Origin: CAYXZO01 sp964469505 | GTDB taxonomy: Bacteria > Fidelibacterota > UBA8477 > JABMPR01 | Direction of reading: 5' to 3' | DNA: 19,997 nt | Assembly: GCA_964469505.1 (NCBI GenBank) | Contig: CAYXZO010000041.1 | Location: forward strand, 1 to 19,997 | Made by a program: the position numbers and the translations under genes | Part shown: piece by piece, positions 7,905 to 14,404 of the stretch | Layout of the letters: each line of letters starts with the position of its first letter | Numbering within the stretch: position 1 is the first letter of the stretch | Notes under the pieces: model-generated | Databases searched by the model: none | Told to the model about the DNA's origin: nothing | Seen by the model: only the letters and a program-made list of their open reading frames with translations

Positions 7905-8939
7905 ATGGCGGAAACCACAAGTATTGCTTCCGAACCCTTAAAACTGACAAAAAAGGATTTTATCGCTCCCCTGGATGTCCGCTGGTGTCCGGGTTGTGGT
8001 GATTATTCCATCCTGGCACAAATACAGAAAATCCTGCCGGAGATGGGAGTTCCCCGGGAAAACTACGTCTTCGTATCCGGGATAGGATGTTCCAGTAGAT
8101 TCCCCTATTACATGAACACCTACGGCTTTCATACCATCCACGGTCGCGCGCCAGCCATTGCCACGGGGGTCAAGTTGGCTAATCCCGAACTGGTGGTTTG
8201 GGTTATTACCGGTGACGGTGACGGCCTTTCCATCGGCGGCAACCATTTCCTCCACGTGCTGCGCCGTAATGTGGATTTGAACATCGTTCTGTTTAACAAC
8301 CGCATTTACGGGCTCACCAAGGGTCAGTTTTCCCCCACTTCTTTGCTGGGGCAAAAGACCAAGTCCTCACCCTTCGGTAACATTGACCGTCCAGTAATTC
8401 CCGCCTTGGTAGCCTTTGGCGCCGAAGCCACCTTCATTGCCCGGGCCATCGATGTGGATGCGCCCCATCTGCAGGAAGTTCTCAAAGCGGCCCAGCGTCA
8501 TAAAGGCGCCTCCTTTGTGGAGGTATATCAGAATTGCGTGATTTTCAACGATGGCGCTTATGAGGATGTCCACAGCAAGAAAACCCGGGCGGACCACGCC
8601 CTGTTCGTGGAGCATGGTAAACCGATGGTTTTCGGCGCCAATCGCGATAAGGGGATTATTATTGAAGGTAGTCACCCCAAAGTGGTGCCCCTGGGTGGCG
8701 AGTACACCGAAGAGAATATCCTGGTACATGACAAAGCCAATCCCATCATCACCAATTTGCTGCTGCAGATGACTCTGGATCCGCGTTTCCCGACACCTTT
8801 TGGGGTTCTCCGCGAGGTGGAGGCCCCCACTTACGAAGCAGCCCTCGTTGAACAGATGGAAGAGACGCGGGAGAGATTGGGTCCCGGCACACTGGAGAAA
8901 TTGTTCTACTCCGGTGATGTTTGGGAGGTAAAAAAATAG
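7905..8939 (+). CDS. korB: 2-oxoacid:ferredoxin oxidoreductase, beta subunit (probable 2-oxoglutarate type)
   Basis: This 344-residue beta subunit holds thiamine diphosphate and a [4Fe-4S] cluster and pairs with the korA product just upstream. The ThDP/Mg motif is GDGDGLSIGGNHFLH ending in NNRIYGLTKGQ. Four cysteines fit cluster ligands: C28 and C31 in RWCPGCGDYS, C62 in SGIGCSSR and C211 in VYQNCVIFND. The GRAPAIATGVK stretch is typical of the family. The C-terminal 100 residues (VHDKANPIITNLLLQM onwards) are the longer tail seen in bacterial KorB. No separate delta (ferredoxin-like) subunit is encoded nearby, so electrons should pass directly to a diffusible ferredoxin. fumA begins 12 bases after its stop. 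Confidence 0.94.
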   Translation: MAETTSIASEPLKLTKKDFIAPLDVRWCPGCGDYSILAQIQKILPEMGVPRENYVFVSGIGCSSRFPYYMNTYGFHTIHGRAPAIATGVKLANPELVVWVITGDGDGLSIGGNHFLHVLRRNVDLNIVLFNNRIYGLTKGQFSPTSLLGQKTKSSPFGNIDRPVIPALVAFGAEATFIARAIDVDAPHLQEVLKAAQRHKGASFVEVYQNCVIFNDGAYEDVHSKKTRADHALFVEHGKPMVFGANRDKGIIIEGSHPKVVPLGGEYTEENILVHDKANPIITNLLLQMTLDPRFPTPFGVLREVEAPTYEAALVEQMEETRERLGPGTLEKLFYSGDVWEVKK

Positions 8940-8951
8940 GGGGGATAAACT

Positions 8952-9836
8952 GTGCAATTTGACGATGAAAAACTCAAATCCGCCCTCCTGGAGCTGATCC
9001 GTCGGACTGCGACCCAGTTGCCGGACGACGTGGTTCAAGCTCTGGAGCAGGCCCGGGAGCGGGAGGCACCAGGAAGTCCGGCTTATAATGTCTTTGGTAT
9101 GATATTGGACAATATCGCCGTGGCCCGGGAAAAGTCGATACCTATCTGTCAGGACACCGGCACCAATATCTATCTCATTGATCTGCCGGTAGGCGTTTCA
9201 ATGCGGCGGATAACGAAGATTATCCGGGAAGCCACCGCCGAAGCGGTAGCCCATAGCTATTTAAGGCCCAATGCGGTGGATCCCGTAACGGGCCAGAACA
9301 CCGGCGATAATCTGGGAGAGGGTCAACCCTATTTTCATTTTGAGGAATGGGATGAGCCGGCCCTGCGTTTCCGGCTGATGCTGAAAGGCGGGGGCTGCGA
9401 AAACGTGTCCACCCAGTACAAACTGCCCGACAGCCGCTTGAAGGCCGGTCGCGATTTGGACGGCGTTTACAAAGTGATCGTTGATGCGGTACAGAATGCC
9501 CAAGGGCTGGGGTGCGCCCCGGGGATTATCGGGATCGGCATTGGCGGCGATCGGTTGACCTCGCACTTAGCGGCCAAGACCCAGCTGTTTCGTCCTTTAC
9601 CGGACTCCAATCCCAACCCGGAACTGGCCCGGATGGAAGAGCGTTTGTTGAAAGACCTGAACACCCTTGGGGTGGGCCCCATGGGCTTCGGGGGGCAAAC
9701 TACAGTCCTGGGGGTAAAAATCGGAACCATGCACCGGTTACCGGCCTCTTTCTTTGTGTCGGTGGCTTACATGTGCTGGGCTGACCGACGCCATTCCATG
9801 ACTTTTAAAGCCTCGGGGGAGGTGGTTTATGATTAA
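8952..9836 (+). CDS. fumA: Class I fumarate hydratase, alpha subunit (N-terminal half)
   Basis: This 294-residue protein matches the cluster-binding half of two-subunit, oxygen-sensitive class I fumarase, which hydrates fumarate to L-malate. Three cysteines sit in the family's ligand contexts: C66 in PICQDTGTNIY, C188 in GLGCAPGIIGIGIGG and C275 in VAYMCWADRR. Other signatures are GQNTGDNLGEG and KGGGCENVSTQYKL. The start is GTG at 8952, preceded by a G-rich Shine-Dalgarno immediately after korB. The frame ends inside the next gene, overlapping it by 8 bases. L-tartrate dehydratase alpha subunits share this architecture; the company of korAB and acnA makes fumarase more likely. Confidence 0.9.
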   Translation: MQFDDEKLKSALLELIRRTATQLPDDVVQALEQAREREAPGSPAYNVFGMILDNIAVAREKSIPICQDTGTNIYLIDLPVGVSMRRITKIIREATAEAVAHSYLRPNAVDPVTGQNTGDNLGEGQPYFHFEEWDEPALRFRLMLKGGGCENVSTQYKLPDSRLKAGRDLDGVYKVIVDAVQNAQGLGCAPGIIGIGIGGDRLTSHLAAKTQLFRPLPDSNPNPELARMEERLLKDLNTLGVGPMGFGGQTTVLGVKIGTMHRLPASFFVSVAYMCWADRRHSMTFKASGEVVYD

Positions 9837-10410
9837 GCTGGAATTGCCCATTTCGGAGACAGCAATCAGAGAATTGCGTATCGGCGATGAAGTTTCCATT
9901 TCCGGAATTATGGTCACCGGCCGGGATGCGGCTCATAAATATATGCATGAGAATTGGCCCCAATGGTTGGAACCCATTTTAAAGGACCGCATGATTTATC
10001 ACTGCGGGCCCATCGTAAAACGGCTTGAAGACGGGAGCTACTCTTTCGTAGCAGCTGGCCCCACCACCAGCATTCGGGAAGAACCCTACCAGGGTGCGGT
10101 GTTGGAGCGTTACCAGGTTCGGGGGGTCATCGGCAAAGGCGGTATGGGCCCTAAAACCCTAGAAGCTTTGCAGAAAGTTGGGGCGGTCTATTTACATGCG
10201 GTGGGCGGCTTGGCTGCCGTTCTGGCCCAGAGGGTGGTCAAGGTGCACAATGTGTTTTTGCTGGAAGAACTGGGAGTTCCGGAAGCCATTTGGCAAATCG
10301 AGGTTCAGGATTTTCCCGCGGTGGTCACTATGGACAGCCACGGCGGTTCCTTACATGAGGAAATCCGTAAGAAATCAGCCCAGGCTGCAGCCCAGCTGTT
10401 GGGACTGTAA
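9829..10410 (+). CDS. fumB: Class I fumarate hydratase, beta subunit (C-terminal half)
   Basis: This 193-residue swivel-domain subunit completes the two-subunit fumarase. It shows VSISGIMVTGRDAAHK near the N-terminus, HCGPIV in the middle, and then GKGGMGPKTLEALQKVGAVY and HAVGGLAAVLA. The end carries VTMDSHGGSLHEE, the substrate-binding region of this half. Its ATG at 9829 lies inside the last codons of fumA in another frame, so translation is probably coupled and the subunits made in equal amount. In single-chain fumarases such as E. coli FumA the two halves are fused; the split form is common in anaerobes and thermophiles. L-tartrate dehydratase beta is the alternative. Confidence 0.9.
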   Translation: MIKLELPISETAIRELRIGDEVSISGIMVTGRDAAHKYMHENWPQWLEPILKDRMIYHCGPIVKRLEDGSYSFVAAGPTTSIREEPYQGAVLERYQVRGVIGKGGMGPKTLEALQKVGAVYLHAVGGLAAVLAQRVVKVHNVFLLEELGVPEAIWQIEVQDFPAVVTMDSHGGSLHEEIRKKSAQAAAQLLGL

Positions 10411-10420
10411 AGCCGATCTG

Positions 10421-10456
10421 GCCTCCGGAGCTCCCCCAGTGGGAATAATAGGAGGC
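10421..10456 (+). promoter_or_regulatory. Possible Shine-Dalgarno-sequestering hairpin before the PBP gene
   Basis: GCCTCC at 10421-10426 is the exact reverse complement of GGAGGC at 10451-10456, which includes most of the PBP ribosome binding site. The loop is 24 bases. Six GC-rich base pairs could hide the Shine-Dalgarno when the fumB-PBP gap is not occupied by ribosomes. This is complementarity seen by eye; no folding energy was computed. Confidence 0.3.
10450..10455 (+). promoter_or_regulatory. Shine-Dalgarno that sets the PBP start at an ATT codon
   Basis: AGGAGG is followed after five bases (CTGAT) by ATT at 10461, in frame with the PBP. The nearest downstream ATG (10527) has no Shine-Dalgarno and would remove most of the N-terminal basic segment and half the membrane helix. 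In-frame stops at 10446 and 10449 exclude an earlier start, and no ATG, GTG or TTG lies between them and 10527. Confidence 0.6.
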
Positions 10457-10460
10457 TGAT

Positions 10461-12605
10461 ATTCTAGGTCCCCAATTTAAAGCCCGCTTTCAACGCGCGG
10501 TCATCATCGCTTCGGCCATCACCGGCATGGTGGTGGGGTGGATCTGGTATCTCTCGCTGGATTTGCCCCGGTTCGAGGAGTTGGAACGCTTTGACCCCGA
10601 TTTGGTGACCCAGATCGTTTCCCAGGATGGGGAAGTGATCCAGGAGCTGTTCACCACCAAGCGGGAGTTGGTTCGTTCGAATCAAATACCCGATTATGTA
10701 AAGCGAGCACTAATTGTTACTGAAGACCAGCAATTCTATTCCCACTGGGGGATGAATGTATTTCGCACGTTGTACAACGGGTTGTTACTGGTCTTAACTC
10801 AGCAAATCCACGGTGGGGCTTCTTCCATCACCCAGCAGTTGGCCCGCAATCTTTACAAAAGGATCGGTTTCAAACAGACCTTCGTGCGCAAGCTACGGGA
10901 ACTCATCACCGCAGTGCAGTTGGAGCATACTTACACCAAGTCTGAAATCCTCACCATGTACCTGAACACGGTTTATTTCGGACATGGAGTTTACGGTATT
11001 CAGGCCGCGGCGCAGAAATATTTTCATAAAGATGCGGAAGACTTGACGCTGGATGAGGGAGCGCTGTTGATTGGCATGCTCCGCGCTCCAGCTTATTACT
11101 CCCCCTTGAAGCATCCCGAGCGGGCTCGGCATATCCGCAATGTGGTCCTGAACAACATGTTCCGCGAGGGGGTCATCAGTGCGGTGGAACGAAATTATTA
11201 TCGTTCCATGCCTATCATTACTGCTCCGCCCGACAGTACGGAAAAACGGGAACTGGCACCTTACTATGCGGAATATGTCCGCCAGTTTATGGAAACCCAG
11301 GAAGATAGCCTGCGGGTGAATATTTACCGGGACGGACTAACCATTCTGACCGGTCTGGATGCCAGGCTGCAACGCATTGCGGTTAAAGCCGTGCATGATC
11401 AGTTGGAGGTGTTGCAAAAAGAGTTTAATGCCCGACTGCTGGACACTACCACCAATGAGTTAGCCCGTGTTCTGGAGGGTACCGGCTACAGTGTCGATTC
11501 TGTGCGTAAGATGATTCGGGGAGAAATTCCCCTGGCGCCGGATCTGCGCTCCCGTTTAGTGGTGCAGGGAGCTTTGGTGGCTCTGGATATAAATACTGGC
11601 CAGATCAGAGCCCTGGTAGGTGGCCGTAATTTTGTAGAATCAAAATTCAACCGCGCTACTCAGGCACGACGCCAGCCGGGTTCGGCTTTTAAACCTTTTC
11701 TGTACACTGCCGCGATAGATAACGGTTATCCCGTCACAACTCGTTTGCTGAACCAGCCGGTGGTAATCAAATTCGGTGATACCCTGGATTGGCGCCCAAA
11801 GAACTATGACTTAAGTATTGGAGGCCCCACAACCCTGCGGGAAGGGCTGCGGCGCTCCCTGAATCTGGTAGCGGTGCGGGTGATACAAGAATTGGTCAAG
11901 CCCCGGGTCGTGGTGCAATATGCCCACCGATTGGGTCTCACCACTCCGTTGAGGGCGGTGGACGCTTTGGCGTTGGGAACCTCGGAGGTGATTCCTCTGG
12001 AAATGGCCGCTGCCTATGCCGTGTTTCCCAGGTTAGGGATTTGGATTCAGCCTCTGGCGGTTCTGGAGGTACAGGATCGCTACGGCGGGATCTTACGAAA
12101 GTATACTCCTGAACGGCGGGAAGTTTTGGGACGGGGTACTTCCTATATAATGGTTTCCTTACTACAGACGGTAGCCAGCCAGGGAACAGGCCGCGGGATG
12201 CGGACCCGCTTTCATTTCATGGTTCCGGCGGGAGGGAAGACCGGTACCACCCAGGGCTTTACCGATGCTTGGTTTGTGGGATTCACCACTAAACTATCCA
12301 CGGCGGTATGGGTGGGGATGGATTCGCCGGTGGTCAGTCTGGGGCCGCACCAGTCGGGAGCCCGGGCCGCACTGCCCATCTGGGCCAAGTTCATGAAACA
12401 GGCTTACGAAACCCTAGGATGGGAGGGCGAGGAATTCCCCGTCCCCGAAGAGGATGTCATCTTTCTGGATGTTTGCAACCAGACTTTCAAGCGGGCCACA
12501 CCCTATTGTACCCCAATCAGGGAGGTCTTTTTGCCGGGGACGGAACCCACCGAATATTGTGACATTCATGGCCGCCGTCGTCCATCTCAGCGGATAGAGT
12601 TTTAG
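10461..12605 (+). CDS. Class A penicillin-binding protein (PBP1A-like, transglycosylase plus transpeptidase)
   Basis: This bifunctional enzyme polymerises lipid II into glycan strands and cross-links their peptides in the periplasm. From the ATT start it has 714 residues; from ATG 10527, 692. The upstream start gives a basic segment (FKARFQR) and the helix AVIIASAITGMVVGWIWYLS, a normal single anchor. The glycosyltransferase (GT51) domain shows EDQQFYSHWGMN, GASSITQQLARNLY and KLRELITAVQLE, then YLNTVYFGHGVYGIQAAAQ. The transpeptidase has the active-site serine in GSAFKPF (residue 408 from ATT), RSLN as the SxN motif and GGKTGTTQGFTDAWFVG as KTG. The C-terminus has CNQ, PYC and YCD segments, a short Cys-containing tail. 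It lies 50 bases after fumB on the same strand, with AMP nucleosidase convergent behind it. Function is near certain; the rare ATT start is inferred from the Shine-Dalgarno and the helix. Confidence 0.93.
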   Translation: MLGPQFKARFQRAVIIASAITGMVVGWIWYLSLDLPRFEELERFDPDLVTQIVSQDGEVIQELFTTKRELVRSNQIPDYVKRALIVTEDQQFYSHWGMNVFRTLYNGLLLVLTQQIHGGASSITQQLARNLYKRIGFKQTFVRKLRELITAVQLEHTYTKSEILTMYLNTVYFGHGVYGIQAAAQKYFHKDAEDLTLDEGALLIGMLRAPAYYSPLKHPERARHIRNVVLNNMFREGVISAVERNYYRSMPIITAPPDSTEKRELAPYYAEYVRQFMETQEDSLRVNIYRDGLTILTGLDARLQRIAVKAVHDQLEVLQKEFNARLLDTTTNELARVLEGTGYSVDSVRKMIRGEIPLAPDLRSRLVVQGALVALDINTGQIRALVGGRNFVESKFNRATQARRQPGSAFKPFLYTAAIDNGYPVTTRLLNQPVVIKFGDTLDWRPKNYDLSIGGPTTLREGLRRSLNLVAVRVIQELVKPRVVVQYAHRLGLTTPLRAVDALALGTSEVIPLEMAAAYAVFPRLGIWIQPLAVLEVQDRYGGILRKYTPERREVLGRGTSYIMVSLLQTVASQGTGRGMRTRFHFMVPAGGKTGTTQGFTDAWFVGFTTKLSTAVWVGMDSPVVSLGPHQSGARAALPIWAKFMKQAYETLGWEGEEFPVPEEDVIFLDVCNQTFKRATPYCTPIREVFLPGTEPTEYCDIHGRRRPSQRIEF

Positions 12606-12606
12606 C

Positions 12607-12654
12607 TTCTCTTCAATTCTTTAGCGGAAATTCAGGGGGGTAAAGTGAAGAGAA
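12607..12654. terminator. Possible bidirectional terminator between PBP and amn
   Basis: TTCTCTTCA (12607-12615) and TGAAGAGAA (12646-12654) are perfect 9-base inverted arms, separated by a 30-base loop, between the two convergent genes. The placement suits a shared terminator. The loop is long, the arms AT-rich and no clean T-run follows on either strand, so support is weak. Confidence 0.3.
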
Positions 12655-12660
12655 TTACTT

Positions 12661-13437
12661 TCAGAAAGTAAAGTGTTTTATTTGCTCGCCGCGTTCCCCG
12701 ATGGTGGTCATGGCTTCGATCCCGATTTCCAGATGCAGATCAACGAATTTGCGATCAACACTACGGTCCATTTCTTCCGTTTTTATGCCTTCGGGGATCA
12801 AGGGGAGGTCGCTTACCAAAAGCAAGGCACCACGGGGGATTTCGTTGGCCAGGCCGGTAATGAAAATAGTGGCGGTTTCCATATCGATGCCAAGAGCTCG
12901 AATCTCCCGTAGATATTGCTTGAAATTGGAGTCCCATTCCCAGAGGCGGCGATTAGTAGTGTAAACGACCCCGGTCCGGTATTCCAAGCCCCGGCGCACC
13001 ATGATTTGGGACACGAATTTGTGTAGTTTAAAACTAGGCATGGCCGGCACTTCGGGGCGTATGTAATCGTTACTGGTTCCCTCGCCACGAATGGCGGCGA
13101 TGGGTAAGATAAAGTGTCCGATTTCGGTGGATTTTTTAAGCCCCCCACACTTCCCTAGGAACAGCACTCCTTTGGGCCTTACGGCGCAAAGTAAATCCAT
13201 CACCGTGGCGGCGTTGGCACTGCCCATGCCGAAGTTGATGATCGCCAATCCATCCTGATTAACGGCCGCCTGCATGGGCCGTCCGATGCCGTGAATGGAA
13301 ACGTTGAAACGTTCCGCGAACTTTTGGAGATAAGTATCGAAATTGGTCAGTAGAATCCAATCTCCGTAAGCTTCGGCCGGTAGGCCGGTGTAACGTTGGA
13401 TCCAGTTTTTAGCTAAGGTGTATTTATCCGGTAGCAT
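12661..13437 (-). CDS. amn: AMP nucleosidase (short, Bacteroidota type)
   Basis: The product hydrolyses AMP to adenine and ribose 5-phosphate in the cytoplasm (purine salvage, adenylate balance). From ATG 13437 the protein has 258 residues, the length I recall for the short Bacteroidota family, and begins MLPDKYTLAKNWIQRYTG. Conserved blocks of this PNP/UDP-phosphorylase-superfamily group are ILLTNFDTYLQKFAE, INFGMGSANAATVMDLL, VLFLGKCGGLKKS, LPIAAIRGEGTSNDY, VYTTNRRLWEWD, DMETATIF and ALLLVSDLPLIPEGIKTEE. The frame stays open to a TTG at 13521, but the 28 extra residues are not typical. Neither start has a clear Shine-Dalgarno. It is convergent with the PBP gene and divergent from the small lipoprotein gene, so it is probably transcribed alone. 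Confidence 0.9.
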   Translation of the reverse strand: MLPDKYTLAKNWIQRYTGLPAEAYGDWILLTNFDTYLQKFAERFNVSIHGIGRPMQAAVNQDGLAIINFGMGSANAATVMDLLCAVRPKGVLFLGKCGGLKKSTEIGHFILPIAAIRGEGTSNDYIRPEVPAMPSFKLHKFVSQIMVRRGLEYRTGVVYTTNRRLWEWDSNFKQYLREIRALGIDMETATIFITGLANEIPRGALLLVSDLPLIPEGIKTEEMDRSVDRKFVDLHLEIGIEAMTTIGERGEQIKHFTF

Positions 13438-13531
13438 GGAAAAAAGATACACTAATCCAACGAATTCCCCAATTGCCGATATTTGTGAAAAATGCTTGGA
13501 TGGCTGGGAACCGAGATTCAAATTGATCTAA

Positions 13532-14203
13532 ATGTTGCATTCAGGTAAGAGTCGCCTTGGGGTGTTAATTATTTTTTTCAGTCTGATTCTGACCGGTTGC
13601 ACTTCTCACCCGCTAATTTTTCCTGAGCCGCTGAAATCCGGTGAATCGTTTCAGGGCATAATCCTCTCGGCAGAAAATGTTGCTCCGCAGTATGTCTACC
13701 GGCGGGGCTTGAGTGACCGAATGGATTTGGGTTTGCGGATAGGTTTTCCGCCGGTGCATGGTTCAGGGATTGACTGGAGTTTGCTGATGTTGGCCCAGGA
13801 TGGCCGGTTCCACACTCTAAACTTGGGCTACACTTATGCCGAGCAGCAGACCTGGGATTTGACTTACCTGAATTCCAAACGTCGCTGGGGTAGGAAAGCG
13901 GTCGTCAAAAATGGCAAACGATATTTGGTCAAAGATAAAAGCAAACCCAATTTCAGTTTCTTTGGTTTGCGGTACATGTACATAAGTAATGGGATCTGGA
14001 AAAAAAGCGCCACCCGCATGGGGTTTCTTTATGGAATGAACTACAGTTATCGTTGGGGATGGGAGGTTGGTTATTTTTTCGAGACGCCGTTGAGTTTGCA
14101 AACCCAGACTAAACCGGTCACTTTGCCGCAAAGCTACGAGAAGTACACGGGTTTGACTTTGCGTTTCTGGTTTGCCTGGAAAATCGTTAAAAAAGGCTCC
14201 TAA
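13532..14203 (+). CDS. Uncharacterised lipoprotein, beta-rich
   Basis: I do not recognise this 223-residue protein. A signal peptide with basic start (KSR), hydrophobic run (LGVLIIFFSLI) and lipobox LTGC predicts lipidation at C23. The mature part is rich in aromatic, alternating-hydrophobic stretches (YVYRRGLSDRMDLGLRIGF, FHTLNLGYTYAEQ, FFGLRYMYISNG, FLYGMNYSYRWGWEVGYFF) and ends in a strand-like LTLRFWFAWKIV. This suggests amphipathic beta-strands and an outer-membrane location, perhaps a small barrel-like or barrel-associated lipoprotein. No Shine-Dalgarno is seen before ATG 13532. Only 94 bases separate it from divergent amn. A hairpin 17 bases after its stop may end the transcript. Function cannot be assigned. 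Confidence 0.75.
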   Translation: MLHSGKSRLGVLIIFFSLILTGCTSHPLIFPEPLKSGESFQGIILSAENVAPQYVYRRGLSDRMDLGLRIGFPPVHGSGIDWSLLMLAQDGRFHTLNLGYTYAEQQTWDLTYLNSKRRWGRKAVVKNGKRYLVKDKSKPNFSFFGLRYMYISNGIWKKSATRMGFLYGMNYSYRWGWEVGYFFETPLSLQTQTKPVTLPQSYEKYTGLTLRFWFAWKIVKKGS

Positions 14204-14220
14204 AATATTTCATTTTTATG

Positions 14221-14267
14221 ACGAAGGTTAGTGGAATTGAAAGACCTTGTTATCCACTAACCCTCGT
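14221..14267 (+). terminator. Long hairpin after the lipoprotein gene, probable terminator or leader element
   Basis: Left arm 14221-14235 and right arm 14253-14267 pair over 15 positions with one A/C mismatch; the core GGTTAGTGGA / TCCACTAACC is perfect over 10 bp, and the loop is 17 bases. It begins 17 bases after the lipoprotein stop, as expected for a terminator. Only a T-poor stretch (TCTATCTT) follows, so an intrinsic terminator is not certain. Confidence 0.45.
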
Positions 14268-14303
14268 TCTATCTTGAACTTAAGATTGAAAAAATGGTGT
14301 TAT

Positions 14304-14336
14304 TCCCACAATTGGCGATGGCCAATGAGGGTGGGA
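14304..14336 (+). other. Two-tier hairpin in the leader of the giant surface-protein gene
   Basis: An inner stem ATTGGC (14311-14316) / GCCAAT (14321-14326) closes a GATG tetraloop. An outer stem TCCCAC (14304-14309) / GTGGGA (14331-14336) extends it across an internal loop of one base on the left and four on the right. The element ends 68 bases before the start codon. It could be a 5' UTR regulatory or stability element. I could not match it to a riboswitch class I know. Confidence 0.4.
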
Positions 14337-14404
14337 TGGCCGTAAGTAAGTGGAGTGGAATCAAGAAGATAATTTGACTACCAAATAACAGTGAGGAGAA
14401 CAAA

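Noticed and set aside
8367..9038. 223-codon open frame antisense to korB and the start of fumA
   Set aside because: It lies wholly opposite strongly conserved coding sequence, has no recognisable motif or ribosome site, and is best seen as a by-product of codon bias.
10527..12605. PBP start at the first ATG (10527)
   Set aside because: It has no Shine-Dalgarno and truncates the membrane helix; the ATT at 10461 has a perfect ribosome site and restores the anchor.
13438..13521. 28-codon N-terminal extension of AMP nucleosidase from TTG 13521
   Set aside because: The extra residues are not typical of the family, TTG has no Shine-Dalgarno, and ATG 13437 gives the expected 258 residues.
14304..14345. 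Cyclic-di-GMP riboswitch before the surface-protein gene
   Set aside because: GATGGCC-rich hairpins prompted the idea, but the conserved GEMM core and tetraloop-receptor sequence are not present.
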